From Ridgeia piscesae (lineage: Eukaryota; Annelida; Polychaeta; Sabellida; Siboglinidae), in contig JAODUO010000422.1 in assembly GCA_025642075.2 (NCBI GenBank), positions 243,501-307,500 on the forward strand: a DNA stretch of 64,000 nt, in the 5' to 3' direction. How positions within the stretch are numbered: position 1 is the first letter of the stretch; each line of letters starts with the position of its first letter. The notes beneath the pieces were generated by a model that did not search any database, had not been told where the DNA came from, and worked only from the letters and a program-made list of their open reading frames with translations. The position numbers were made by a program, and so were the translations under genes. Shown one piece after another: positions 25,901 to 40,900 of the stretch.

Positions 25901-28900
25901 GGATCCAACTGTCAGTGGATCCTACATGTACAGTGATCCCTACACACAGTGGATCCTACACTGTAGTGGATCCCTCACTGTAAGTGGTCCCTACACTGTA
26001 CAGTTTGGGTCCTACACTGTAATGAGATCCCTACATGTCAGTGGATCCCTACCTGTACAGTGGATCCTACACTGTCAGTGGATCCCTACACTGTACAGTG
26101 GATCCTACTGACAGTGGATCAACACTGTACAGTGATCCACCTGTGTGGATCCCTACCTGTACAGTGATCTCATACACTGTAGTGGAATCTACACTGTACA
26201 GTGGTCTTTTGCACTGTACAGGGATCCCTACCTGTACATGGATCCCTACATTACAGTGGATCCTACACTGTCAGTGGATCCTACCTTACAGTGATCCACA
26301 CTGTACAGGGGTCCCACCTGTACAGTGGATCCACTACACTGCAGTGGTCTAACTTTCAGTGATCCTCACTGTACAGTGGATCCCCACATGTACAGTGGAT
26401 TACACTGTACAGTGGATCCCTACTGTACAGTGGATCACTACACTGACATGGATCCCTACTTACAGTGGATCTACACTGTACAGTGGGTCCCAACTATTCC
26501 TCCTGTACGTGGATCCCTACCTGTGCAGGGGTCCTACACTGTAAGTGGATCCCTACACTGTACAGTGGATCCCTACACTGTACAGTGGATCCCTACACTG
26601 TACAGTGGATCCCTACACTGTACAGTGGATCCCTACACTGTACAGTGGATCCCTACACTGTACAGTGGATCCTACTGCAGGCCACAAATGTCCCTACCTG
26701 TACAGTGGATCCCTACACGTACGTGGCCCTATTACTGATCCCTACACTGTACAGTGGATCCCTACACTGTACAGTGGACCTCACTACGTGCCCTACAGAC
26801 GTGGACCTACGCGTACAGTGGATCCCCTGTACAGGCCTACACTGCATGATCCCTACCTGTACAGTGGCCTCAGTACAGGCTACTGACATGGATACCTGTC
26901 ACACCTGGAACTGTAATGGATGTCTGTGTGTGGAAGACTGCAATGTTTTACTTTTATTCTACAAGTGTAAGACCAGAGTTTCAAACATCTACATCAAGTG
27001 TCTGCCAAAGCACACATGGCTTGTAGTGGGTGCTCAAAGTGGTTTTTACGACTTAATTTGTTAAATAAAAGCTATTCATCACCTATGCGTCATGGTACAT
27101 TTTTTCAAACATGTCGCAAGTATTAGAATTTTGGAAAAACATTTCCGTTCACCTTTGCATAAACCAGACAGAGATTCATCATGGTGGGGAATTAAATATA
27201 GCGTTTTTTGACTTAGGAATGTTTCCTGTCCTATTTGTACCCACAGTTATGTGTGGATAATTCCCTTGAACCACTCTTGACCTGTAGTCCACCTGTAGTC
27301 CACCTACAGGCCACTTACACAGCAGTGGTCTAATCCAACCTCAGAACATACTACAAATATTAACACAGAAGCCCAGTATGAGCAAGAAAATAAACACACA
27401 TGACCATTAATTTGACTATGTAGAACGTGAGTGGCCCAACTATTTCCTTCCTTCCTCCCTTGCTGGTGGGCCAGGAACCGAGAGGCTGAAGGTGTTCCCA
27501 CTCCCAGCCTGATGGGACCTGCAGCTTATCACCAGTTCTCTATTACTGCTTTCTACACATTTCATATCAATTGATTACCAAGTGAGATTCACTTTTTGCT
27601 CTACTGGCAGCCACAAATGTTCTGTATGGTAACGTGATGTGGTATTACTATTAGCACCTGGGAATGCTTCCCTAGAACACTGGAAAGGCCTCACACGTGC
27701 CCACAGATCTGGCACTGGCAGTAGCGTGTGTGCCCTGAGGCTACACTGGCTGAATACCTGCCTGGCTGTAGGCCTGGGCAGACAAGGAGGTGGACAGGTA
27801 ACACCGCATGTGCCCTGGTCCCTACATGCCCCCAATCCCTATACCCTGTCTAGCCCAGACAAACAGGGACTGTTGTCACAACCACATGACACTAAACGGA
27901 AAGGTTTGTTGACAAGGACACTACAAAGTCTGACAACGCAACAATACCGTGTAGTCTTGACTCACACAAACTTCCTGTTTAAAACAGATGTGTACATCTG
28001 CTATTTCTAACACATTTATTTCACAGCTTGCAGCACTTTAAAAACTAAAGAAATACAGTATGTACAGTGTACACTGTATGTCAACAGTAAGATGTCTAGG
28101 CTGTCCAAAGATCACCATATTTGGGGAGTTGACTGCGAACAAATTATTTCGGCAGAAATTCTGATACAAAAATTATATTGCAACATAAAAATAACCTCAA
28201 AAACTATTAGCTTTAATTTGTTTGCACTGATAAGAGTAGCCACAGACGTAGCCACCTGAGGAACCCGTCTCAGACTCACTGGCAGTGCTGTCACTGCGCC
28301 ACATAGTGCAGGAACCAGTCTCTGTCTCACTGGCAGTGCTGTCACTGCGCCACATAGTGCAGGAACCAGTCTCAGTCTCACTGGCAGTGCTGTCACTGCG
28401 CCACATAGTGCAGGAACCAGTCTCAGACTCACTGGCAGTGCTGTCACTGCGCCACATAGTGCAGGAACCAGTCTCTGTCTCACTGGCAGTGCTGTCACTG
28501 CGCCACATAGTGCAGGAACCAGTCTCTGTCTCACTGGCAGTGCTGTCACTGCGCCACATAGTGCAGGAACCAGTCTCAGTCTCACTGGCAGTGCTGTCAC
28601 TGCGCCACATAGTGCAGGAACCAGTCTCTGTCTCACTGGCAGTGCTGTCACTGCGCCACATAGTGCAGGAACCAGTCTCTGTCTCACTGGCAGTGCTGTC
28701 ACTGCGCCACATAGTGCAGGAACCAGTCTCTGTCTCACTGGCAGTGCTGTCACTGCGCCACATAGTGCAGGAACCAGTCTCTGTCTCACTGGCAGTGCTG
28801 TCACTGTGCCACATAGTGCAGGAACCAGTCTCTGTCTCACTGGCAGTGCTGTCACTGCACCACATAGTGCAGGAACCAGTCTCTGTCTCACTGGCAGTGC

Positions 28901-31900
28901 TGTCACTGCGCCACATAGTGCAGGAACCAGTCTCTGTCTCACTGGCAGTGCTGTCACTGCACCACATAGTGCAGGAACCAGTCTCTGTATCACTGGCAGT
29001 GCTGTCACTGCGCCACATAGTGCAGGAACCAGTCTCAGTCTCACTGGCAGTGCTGTCACTGCGCCACATAGTGCAGGAACCAGTCTCTGTCTCACTGGCA
29101 GTACTGTCACTGCACCACATAGTGCAGGAACCAGTCTCTGTCTCACTGGCAGTGCTGTCACTACGCCACATAGTGCAGGAACCAGTCTCTGTCTCACTGG
29201 CAGTGCTGTCACTACGCCACATAGTGCAGGAACCAGTCTCTGTCTCACTGGCAGTGCTGTCACTGTGCCACATAGTGCAGGAACCAGTCTCAGTCTCACT
29301 GACAGTGCTGTCACTGCGCCACATAGTGCAGGAACCAGTCTCTGTCTCACTGGCAGTGCTGTCACTGAGCCACATAGTGCAGGAACCAGTCTCTGTCTCA
29401 CTGGCAGTGCTGTCACTGTGCCACATAGTGCAGGAACCAGTCTCAGTCTCACTGACAGTGCTGTCACTGCGCCACATAGTGCAGGAACCAGTCTCAGTCT
29501 CACTGGCAGTGCTGTCACTGAGCCACATAGTGCAGGAACCAGTCTCAGTCTCACTGGCAGTGCTGTCACTGCGCCACATAGTGCAGGAACCAGTCTCTGT
29601 CTCACTGGCAGTGCTGTCACTGCGCCACATAGTGCAGGAACCAGTCTCTGTCTCACTGGCAGTGCTGTCACTGCGCCACATAGTGCAGGAACCAGTCTGT
29701 CTCACAGGCAGTGCTGTCACTGCGCCACATAGTGCAGGAGCCAGTCTCTGTCTCACTGGCAGTGCTGTCACTGTGCCACATAGTGCAGGAACCAGTCTCT
29801 GTCTCACTGGCAGTGCTGTCACTGTGCCACATAGTGCAGGAACCAGTCTCTGTCTCACTGGCAGTGCTGTCACTGCACCACATAGTGCAGGAACCAGTCT
29901 CTGTCTCACTGGCAGTGCTGTCACTGTGCCACATAGTGCAGGAACCAGTCTCTGTCTCACTGGCAGTGCTGTCACTACGCCACATAGTGCAGGAACCAGT
30001 CTCTGTCTCACTGGCAGTGCTGTCACTGCGCCACATAGTGCAGGAACCAGTCTCTGTCTCACTGGCAGTGCTGTCACTGCGCCACATAGTGCAGGAACCA
30101 GTCTGTCTCACAGGCAGTGCTGTCACTGCGCCACATAGTGCAGGAGCCAGTCTCTGTCTCACTGGCAGTGCTGTCACTGCGCCACATAGTGCTGGACCCA
30201 GGGGACCAAGCATGTGTGAAACGTCTCACCAGTAATTCACCAACATGAAGCAGCTTGCAGCCGAGACAGAAGTTGAAACTACTGTGACACAGAGGACAAG
30301 TTCACATATAGACCAGACAGACAGACAGACAGACAGCTGATCAATATAGACAACAAACCTCTTTACTTTAACACGAGTCTGAGACAGTAAGAGAATCTTG
30401 AATGGTCTGTATGACCACAACTCTACAGTACCTGTGAACATGACAGTCACAGGATCCACAAAGTATGCATGGTCTGTATGATAACTTTGACAAGAAGTGA
30501 AGAACTCTATTTGATATGAACTTGTGGTCATACCAAGTACACATTTAAGGTGTTATTAAATATCAAGTTAAGCTAAATCCTGATATTCAGTGCCTTCGAC
30601 ATCGATATGTGGTAGATGTGAAAAGCTTACTGTTAACATTAACTCTCTGTAGATTGACATAATTATAAAACAAAATATTGATGAAGTACAAAACTTAGTC
30701 ATCTTATGCAGTGGACGCAGCTGACAGAAACGATTGTGATCATAAGAATATGAGCAGAAATATTGAGTGTTAAGTTCCATACGGTGTCACATTGTGTGGA
30801 TTACCAGACCTTGTGCACTGTGGAATTCCTTTGTATAATGACACTTGGTAATGTATTAGTTGACCCGGACGTTGTCCGCGGACTACGCAAACAGAGCAAG
30901 TGAAGTAAACATGAGCTCTGATCACACAGGGACGATAGGCTGGAACCCTCACATAGACTGGATGAACATATTATGATCCTCAAACGCATGGCGGCCTAAA
31001 TGATGAGATCTTGATACAGTCGAAGGATGAAAACACTACATATAACAGAGTTCAGCATTGCGAGGGGATGAAAACATGATACTTAACTATAACACTTTCC
31101 TGGGATGAAAACCTAATCTATAACAATGTTAGGGGATGAAAACATGATACTTAATTATAACACTTCCGTGGGATGAAAACCTAATCTATAACAATGTTAG
31201 GGGATGAAAACATGATACTTAATTATAACACTTCCTGGGATGAAAACCTAATCTATAACAATGTTAGGGGATGAAAACATGATACTTAATTATAACACTT
31301 CCGTGGGATGAAAACCTAATCTATAACAATGTTAGGGGATGAAAACATGATACTTAATTATAACACTTCCGTGGGATGAAAACCTAATCTATAACAATGT
31401 TAGGGGATGAAAACATGATACTTAATTATAACACTTCCGTGGGATGAAAACCTAATCTATAACAATGTTAGGGGATGAAAACATGATACTTAATTATAAC
31501 ACTTCCGTGGGATGAAAACCTAATCTATAACAATGTTAGGGGATGAAAACATGATACTTAATTATAACACTTTCCTGGGATGAAAACCTAATCTATAACA
31601 ATGTTAGGGGATGAAAACATGATACTTAATTATAACACTTTCCTGGGATGAAAACCTAATCTATAACAATGTTAGGGGATGAAAACATGATACTTAAATA
31701 TAACACTTCCGTGGGATGAAAACCTAATCTATAACAATGTTAGGGGATGAAAACATGATACTTAATTATAACACTTTCCTGGGATGAAAACCTAATCTAT
31801 AACAATGTTAGGGGATGAAAACATGATACTTAACTATAACACTTCCGTGGGATGAAAACCTAATCTATAACAATGTTAGGGGATGAAAACATGATACTTA

Positions 31901-34900
31901 ATTATAACACTTCCGTGGGATGAAAACCTAATCTATAACAATGTTAGGGGATGAAAACATGATACTTAATTATAACACTTTCCTGGGATGAAAACCTAAT
32001 CTATAACAATGTTAGGGGATGAAAACATGATACTTAATTATAACACTTTCCTGGGATGAAAACCTAATCTATAACAATGTTAGGGGATGAAAACATGATA
32101 CTTAAATATAACACTTCCGTGGGATGAAAACCTAATCTATAACAATGTTAGGGGATGAAAACATGATACTTAATTATAACACTTCCGTGGGATGAAAACC
32201 TAATCTATAACAATGTTAGGGGATGAAAACATGATACTTAATTATAACACTTCCGTGGGATGAAAACCTAATCTATAACAATGTTAGGGGATGAAAACAT
32301 GATACTTAATTATAACACTTCCGTGGGATGAAAACCTAATCTATAACAATGTTAGGGGATGAAAACATGATACTTAACTATAACACTTCCGTGGGATGAA
32401 AACCTAATCTATAACAATGTTAGGGGATGAAAACATGACCATTTAGGCAGTTACAAGGGTACAAACACAATCTTTTAACACAGTTAGGGGATGAAACCTG
32501 ATCTCTTACACAGTCTCCCACCAAGTAACAGGATCACTGATTCATGTCAGTGTCACAAGTCACAACCAACTGGACTATGTATTTGTCAACACTGGTTCAG
32601 TCCTGGACTTTATGTCAACACCAAAACCACTACTGAATATGGGTGATGACAAATCCTGTACCTAGAACAGAGGTCACACGTGCACTGGATAAAGGTCATT
32701 CACACTTTGTGGTCTCACAGTGTATACCACATGGTGGTAAATCCGAGTAAAAAGTTATAAACCATCTACAGCTCGGTGAAAACAGGTTTATGATGCCAAA
32801 AGCTGCAGATACTGGTAGAAACAACTATTTATCAATAATTGATCACGGAGTTATTTTAATTATGAGTAATTTTATACTTGTGTTTATGACAGCCACTGTC
32901 ACAGGGCCCTGAGTGGTAGAAATGGTGTACAATGTTTTTGAGCAAAACCTACCTTGGCATTTTTGGATGACGACGGGTCAAGATAGGCTCGTAGTTTGTT
33001 GAGGTAGAAGCTGGGAGGCTGCTTGGCCGACACCATCTCCTGCAAGAGACCCAAACTGACAGTAACACACATGACACAGTGGCAGTACTGTCAACAAGGT
33101 AAACGCATAATAACGAAAATAATAATGACTTATTTGTATTTTCAACATTGTTACATTTTGCAATGTCTCCAAAGGAGGACAGCGCTGAAGGCAGACGCTC
33201 TACCATCAAATATCACAACTGAAATAACATATGAGATGTCACCAATGGTGCTGTCACATTTTACTGGGGAAAACATTACTGTCACAGAGTGTTACTGTGT
33301 TGATATAATATAAAACATTAACAAATGAAAATATGTTTTATTCGTTACATATCAACACACCAGTTTGACTTTAACTAACATCAACACACACAAACTTGAT
33401 ACAAGCACCATCGAACAAACCCAGAGTAATAACAGTATTGATACAGACTCAAGGTACAACATAAATGGTGTCAAATGTATTCACGTCAATGTTCATGAAA
33501 TGTGATGTCGAAATATGAGTGTGAAGACTTATTGGAAGTGTCACTTGTGTTTATAGCTGATATTGGTCACTACGTCCAGTACAGGTTAGTGTGTGTACAG
33601 GACACTGGAGGCAGTGGAGTGTCTAACTGTGTCAGTCTAGCTCACAGGTCACAGGCTGAAACCTATTTGGTTCCAAGACAACAAACAAACAGATAAAACT
33701 ACCCATAAGCACTGTCAACATTGGGTGGTATGTGGTCCTTGACTGTCACATGTAGTTAATTGGGGACATCAAAGTGAAGCATGACCAAGGCCAACAAGCA
33801 CTGAAGCACTGTGAGAGGCACTCAGCCTCACTGAGAGACACAAAGTACACTTGGTGACACTCATCTGTAGATGTAGTCCTGGCTCACTACAGCACTTTGT
33901 AATGTCAGATGACACAAGGTGCCCTGACATCTGTAGATGTAGTCCTGGCTCACTACAGCACTTTGTATCATCAGATGACACAAGGTGCCCTGACATCTGT
34001 AGATGTAGTCCTGGCTCACTACAGCACTTTGTATCATCAGATGACACAAGGTGCCCTGACATCTGAAGGATCCAATTGGTACTCAAGTTATAATTGCTGC
34101 AGTTAGATAGCAGCACATAGTTATATCTATGGATAGCAGTTAATTATTAGCAGTAAATAAGTAACTTTCACATTAACATTCTACATTTAACTGAAAACTC
34201 TATCGTAGTCTGGCCTTATAATAATACTTGCTCTTCAACTGAAACTATTAGTGTGGGCCGCAAACATCTGATCAGATCCAAAACTTATATTTCAAAACTA
34301 GACACACGATAGTAATCAACCCATTCTGTTTAATACTTATTATAATACTGCCATGTGTAACTTCCTATCCTGCTGTCAACTTCCTCTAATACTGCCAGAT
34401 ATAAGTTTGTATTCACTAGCAGCAGCAGGAGGTGTGATGAGTGTGTGTGAGAGTGAGAGTGAGAGTGCACTGTACACAGTGGGATGTGCTTACTGCTTAT
34501 CTCATGTAACTGTAGCCATGGGTGGGACAAAAACTACATCCTGGAATAGCCCTCCGCCTACTGAGGTCAGAGGTTAATCTGAGGCAGACCAGACCAGTGC
34601 AGGTTTATGAGGTCTGGAAGCAAGGTTCAAGAAAGTGTGAAACACAACAAGGCTAGTTGAGTGGCAGCTAACACTGCATCTAGAAGACTGCTAGACCCAG
34701 TGGCAGTCCTTGCTCTCTCCGGAATCTCTCAGAATAGGCCTTTTCCACTCCAACCTGCCATCTGGTGGCAGTGCAGGAACTAAGTTTGTGGGTCGCCTGA
34801 AGGCAATCAGCTGGCTTTATGTGAAATTTTTTATAGTGTTTGTCTTTCAGAAATACAAACAAAATGCTGTCAACCTTTGGAATAATCATCAAATCTTTTT

Positions 34901-37900
34901 TGGATGCATTCGAAAAATATTGTTTACATTTCACAAACTTGTGTTTCTAAATAGCCTGTATTTTTGTTTGTCAAAAACTGCAATTTACAAACATTGTTTA
35001 CACCTTCCAAGAAAAAATTGGCAGCCTCTACAAGCTATTATTAAAAAAATTTATGTAAGACAAAGCTGACATATTTAGAAATTAGTTAATTTAGTTATTA
35101 CTGGCCTACTTATCATCTGGGACACTTCACCATCTCCATCCTCGTTCAACAGTGCAGCTGGATATGTTCCATTTCCATAACACAAACATGATTCTAGCAC
35201 AGCTACTGTCTGGATGCTCTGTCAACTCTAGACAAGACTTGTGTCTGCATTCAGTAACTGACCCATGGCTGCATCTCATACAACTGCCTACATTCATAAT
35301 ATTGTACATTTTATGTAATCATTCAGATATGAAAATGCTAGTAGTTATCTTGTTCAATAATGACTGTGGTTGTTTTAATTACTTGATGGTTTGAAATACA
35401 CCAGAACCAAATGTATAATACTAATTCATTGATTCAGCTGTTGGCATAGTTTAGCAGGTTATTATTGTTAGTACACTGTACACCACTGCTAACATATTTT
35501 ACATTTTGATTTAAAAAAATTACGTTTCAAATATTTACACTTTTTTGTGTCACTCAGTCAAACTGACCAGTTTTTGTCCATTCCACTTCAGCTGCTTTGA
35601 CCTCATCAAAGTATTATTGACCTTGTGGGGGTCACTCTAACAGTGGCACTACACAAAATGGCTATCCACAGAATAACACTGCATCATCGTGTAGTAGTAG
35701 TTAGTCTGATGAAGACAGTTAGCTGCTGGCTGCCAAAAAGTACTGAAACCAAACAGAACTAAATCTGACGCTGAAATGTGAATCCTGAGTGAATTGTAAT
35801 GGTGTGTTATTATTAATCTCTTCTGTGAACTTATGTCACTGTCAGTGCTGATTCACACCAGTGACACTGTTATGTCAATGTCAGTGCTGATTCACACCAG
35901 TGACACTGTTGTCACACTACACCAGTGTTGGTGACAGTGGCTTCCTGTCCCACAGGTAGAACTAGCTCCAAGGGGCTGTTGTCTAATTCACCCCCCACAA
36001 AGCTAACTATCTGTGGCCGTGGGAGGTATGTACTATGTGGCTGTGGGGGTGTGTACTATGTAGGCATGCAGGTGAATGAATCCGTTGTGTCACTTGCCAC
36101 AGACAGATGGGATTACTTGGAAAGTAACCAAATCTGTGGGACGCTAAAATAAACCATGTCTTACACACAGAAACAAGGGCAGTATTCACTATCACGCACC
36201 AGCTATCTGACACCACACCCCTGGCAACCTGTCTGTCTGGCTGGCTCAGCTGATGTCCGGACAACTGTCAGTCTTGCTTCAATGGCTATCTGCCAGTCTG
36301 GCATCACAGGTCTGGTTTCGGTGGATGTCTGTCAGTGTGGCTTCATGGATGTCTGTTTGTCTGTCTGGCCTCAGTGGGTCTCTGTCAGTCTGTTACTGCA
36401 GGTGTATGTCAGTGAACATCCACCTGGTATGGAGTGAACTCTGTCTGTCAGGCCTCAGTGGGTCTCTGTCAGTCTGTTACTGCAGGTGTATGTCAGTGAA
36501 CATCCACTTGGTATGGAGTGAACTCTGTCTGTCAGGCCTCAGTGGGTCTCAGTCAGTCTGTTACTGCAGGTGTATGTCAGTGAACATCCACCTGGTATGG
36601 AGTGAACTCTGTCTGTCAGGCCTCAGTGGGTCTCAGTCAGTCTGTTACTGCAGGTGTATGTCAGTGAACATCCACCTGGTATGGAGTGAACTCTGTCTGT
36701 CAGGCCTCAGTGGGTCTCTGTCAGTCTGTTACTGCAGGTGTATGTCAGTGAACATCCACCTGGTATGGAGTGAACTCTGTCTGTCAGGCCTCAGTGGGTC
36801 TCTGTCAGTCTGTTACTGCAGGTGTATGTCAGTGAACATCCACTTGGTATGGAGTGAACTCTGTCTGTCAGGCTACAGTGGGCATCTGTCAGTCTGCTAC
36901 TGCAGGTGTATGTCAGTGAACATCCACCTGGTATGGAGTGAACTCTGTCTGTCAGGCCTCAGTGGGTCTCTGTCAGTCTGCTACTGCAGGTGTATGTCAG
37001 TGAACATCCACCTGGTATGGAGTGAACTCTGTCTGTCAGGCCTCAGTGGGTCTCTGTCAGTCTGTTACTGCAGGTGTATGTCAGTGAACATCCACCTGGT
37101 ATGGAGTGAACTCTGTCTGTCAGGCTTCAGTGGGTCTCTGTCAGTCTGTTACTGCAGGTGTATGTCAGTGAACATCCACCTGGTATGGAGTGAACTCTGT
37201 CTGTCAGGCTTCAGTGGGTCTTGGTCAGTCTGCTACTGCAGGTGTATGTCAGTGAACATCCACCTGGTATGGAGTGAACTCTGTCTGTCAGGCCTCAGTG
37301 GGTCTCTGTCAGTCTGTTACTGCAGGTGTATGTCAGTGAACATCCACCTGGTATGGAGTGAACTCTGTCTGTCAGGCCTCAGTGGGTCTCTGTCAGTCTG
37401 CTACTGCAGGTGTATGTCAGTGAACATCCACCTGGTATGGAGTGAACTCTGTCTGTCAGGCTTCAGTGGGTCTTGGTCAGTCTGCTACTGCAGGTGTATG
37501 TCAGTGAACATCCACCTGGTATGGAGTGAACTCTGTCTGTCAGGCCTCAGTGGGTCTCTGTCAGTCTGTTACTGCAGGTGTATGTCAGTGAACATCCACC
37601 TGGTATGGAGTGAACTCTGTCTGTCAGGCTTCAGTGGGTCTCTGTCAGTCTGTTACTGCAGGTGTATGTCAGTGAACATCCACCTGGTATGGAGTGAACT
37701 CTGTCTGTCAGGCTTCAGTGGGTCTCTGTCAGTCTGTTACTGCAGGTGTATGTCAGTGAACATCCACCTGGTACGGAGTGAACTCTGTCTGTCAGGCTAC
37801 AGTGGGCATCTGTCAGTCTGTTACTGCAGGTGTATGTCAGTGAACATCCACCTGGTATGGAGTGAACTCTGTCTGTCAGGCTTCAGTGGGTCTCTGTCAG

Positions 37901-40900
37901 TCTGTTACTGCAGGTGTATGTCAGTGAACATCCACCTGGTATGGAGTGAACTCTGTCTGTCAGGCTACAGTGGGCATCTGTCAGTCTGCTACTGCAGGTG
38001 TATGTCAGTGAACATCCACCTGGTATGGAGTGAACTCTGTCTGTCAGGCCTCAGTGGGCATCTGTCAGTCTGCTACTGCAGGTGTATGTCAGTGAACATC
38101 CACCTGGTATGGAGTGAACTCTGTCTGTCAGGCCTCAGTGGGCATCTGTCAGTCTGTTACTGCAGGTGTATGTCAGTGAACATCCACCTGGTATGGAGTG
38201 AACTCTGTCTGTCAGGCCTCAGTGGGCATCTGTCAGTCTGCTACTGCAGGTGTATGTCAGTGAACATCCACCTGGTATGGAGTGAACTCTGTCTGTCAGG
38301 CCTCAGTGGGCATCTGTCAGTCTGCTACTGCAGGTGTATGTCAGTGAACATCCACCTGGTATGGAGTGAACTCTGTCTGTCAGGCCTCAGTGGGCATCTG
38401 TCAGTCTGCTACTGCAGGTGTATGTCAGTGAACATCCACCTGGTATGGAGTGAACTCTGTCTGTCAGGCCCAGTGGGCATCTGTCAGTCTGCTACTGCAG
38501 GTGTATGTCAGTGAACATCCACCTGGTATGGAGTGAACTCTGTCTGTCAGGCCTCAGTGGGCATCTGTCAGTCTGCTACTGCAGGTGTATGTCAGTGAAC
38601 ATCCACCTGGTATGGAGTGAACTCTGTCTGTCAGGCCTCAGTGGGCATCTGACAGTCTGCTACTGCAGGTGTATGTCAGTGAACATCTACCTGGTATGGA
38701 GTGAACTCTGTCTGTCAGGCCTCAGTGGGTCTCTGTCAGTCTGCTACTGCAGGTGTATGTCAGTGAACATCCACCTGGTATGGAGTGAACTCTGTCTGTC
38801 AGGCTTCAGTGGGTCTCTGTCAGTCTGCTACTGCAGGTGTATGTCAGTGAACATCCACCTGGTATGGAGTGAACTCTGTCTGCCAGGCTTCAGTGGGTCT
38901 TGGTCAGTCTGCTACTGCAGGTGTATGTCAGTGAACATCCACCTGGTATGGAGTGAACTCTGTCTGTCAGGCTTCAGTGGGTCTCTGTCAGTCTGTTTTT
39001 TGGATGTCTGTCAGTGTGACTTCAGTGGATGTGTGTCAGTGTGACTTCAGTGGATGTGTGTCAGTGTGACTTCAGTGGATGTGTGTCAGTGTGACTTCAG
39101 TGGATGTGTGTCAGTGTGACTTCAGTGGATGTGTGTCAGTGTGACTTCAGTGGATGTCTGTCAGTGTGACTTCAGTGGATGTCTGTCAGTGTGACTTCAG
39201 TGGATGTCTGTCAGTGTGACTTCAGTGGATGTCTGTCAGTGTGACTTCAGTGGATGTGTGTCAGTGTGACTTCAGTGGATGTCTGTCAGTGTGACTTCAG
39301 TGGATGTGTGTCAGTGTGACTTCAGTGGATGTGTGTCAGTGTGACTTCAGTGGATGTGTGTCAGTGTGACTTCAGTGGATGTGTGTCAGTGTGACTTCAG
39401 TGGATGTGTGTCAGTGTGACTTCAGTGGATGTGTGTCAGTGTGACTTCAGTGGATGTGTGTCAGTGTGACTTCAGTGGATGTCTGTCAGTGTGATTTCAT
39501 GGATGTGTGTCAGTGTGACTTCAGTGGATGTCTGTCAGTGTGACTTCAGTGGATATCTGTCAGTGTGACTTCAGTGGATGTCTGTCAGTGTGACTTCATG
39601 GATGTCTGTCAGTGTGACTTCAGTGGATGTCTGTCAGTGTGACTTCAGTGGATGTGTGTCAGTGTGACTTCAGTGGATCGTGTGATCGGAAGTGTGACTT
39701 CAGTGGATGTGTGTCAGTGTGACTTCAGTGGATGTGTGTCAGTGTGACTTCAGTGGATGTGTGTCAGTGTGACTTCAGTGGATGTGTGTCAGTGTGACTT
39801 CAGTGGATGTGTGTCAGTGTGACTTCAGTGGATGTCTGTCAGTGTGACTTCAGTGGATGTCTGTCAGTGTGACTTCAGTGGATGTCTGTCAGTGTGACTT
39901 CAGTGGATGTCTGTCAGTGTGACTTCAGTGGATGTGTGTCAGTGTGACTTCAGTGGATGTGTGTCAGTGTGACTTCAGTGGATGTGTGTCAGTGTGACTT
40001 CAGTGGATGTGTGTCAGTGTGACTTCAGTGGATGTGTGTCAGTGTGACTTCAGTGGATGTCTGTCAGTGTGACTTCAGTGGATGTCTGTCAGTGTGACTT
40101 CAGTGGATGTGTGTCAGTGTGACTTCAGTGGATGTGTGTCAGTGTGACTTCAGTGGATGTGTGTCAGTGTGACTTCAGTGGATGTCTGTCAGTGTGACTT
40201 CAGTGGATGTCTGTCAGTGTGACTTCAGTGGATGTCTGTCAGTGTGACTTCAGTGGATGTCTGTCAGTGTGACTTCAGTGGATGTGTGTCAGTGTGACTT
40301 CAGTGGATGTCTGTCAGTGTGACTTCAGTGGATGTGTGTCAGTGTGACTTCAGTGGATGTGTGTCAGTGTGACTTCAGTGGATGTGTGTCAGTGTGACTT
40401 CAGTGGATGTCTGTCAGTGTGACTTCAGTGGATGTCTGTCAGTGTGACTTCATGGATGTTGTCAGTGTGACTTCAGTGGATGTGTGTCAGTGTGACTTCA
40501 GTGGATGTGTGTCAGTGTGACTTCAGTGGATGTGTGTCAGTGTGACTTCAGTGGATGTGTGTCAGTGTGACTTCAGTGGATGTCTGTCAGTGTGACTTCA
40601 GTGGATGTCTGTCAGTGTGACTTCATGGATGTCTGTCAGTGTGACTTCAGTGGATGTCTGTCAGTGTGACTTCAGTGGATGTGTGTCAGTGTGACTTCAG
40701 TGGATGTCTGTCAGTGTGACTTCAGTGGATGTGTGTCAGTGTGACTTCAGTGGATGTGTGTCAGTGTGACTTCAGTGGATGTGTGTCAGTGTGACTTCAG
40801 TGGATGTCTGTCAGTGTGACTTCAGTGGATGTCTGTCAGTGTGACTTCATGGATGTGTGTCAGTGTGACTTCAGTGGATGTGTGTCAGTGTGACTTCAGT

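Larger units (their letters stand above)
32438..36369. other. Intron DNA flanking exon b
   Basis: Exon b and the short repeats listed are the only supported features. A stretch at 34690-34830 is richer in G+C and has an open frame on each strand; it may be a mobile-element remnant but no family is recognised. Confidence 0.6.

Noticed and set aside
25010..27064. ORFs of up to 335 residues of [20 protein letters not shown] type
   Set aside because: They are the 20-base array read in three frames (period of 20 residues over three units); no unique domain.
28112..30213. Overlapping 500-626 residue ORFs on both strands
   Set aside because: The 51-base unit keeps several frames open on both strands at once, which is typical of a tandem repeat and not of a gene.
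34690..35070. Transposable-element gene fragment
   Set aside because: There is somewhat higher G+C and open frames, but no reverse transcriptase, transposase, terminal repeats or target-site duplication could be seen.
36253..38514. A 753-residue plus-strand ORF of 28-residue repeats ([19 protein letters not shown]...)
   Set aside because: It is the 84-base minisatellite read in one frame. The unit is a multiple of three with no stop. There is no unique coding sequence around it, and it lies antisense in an FMNL intron.
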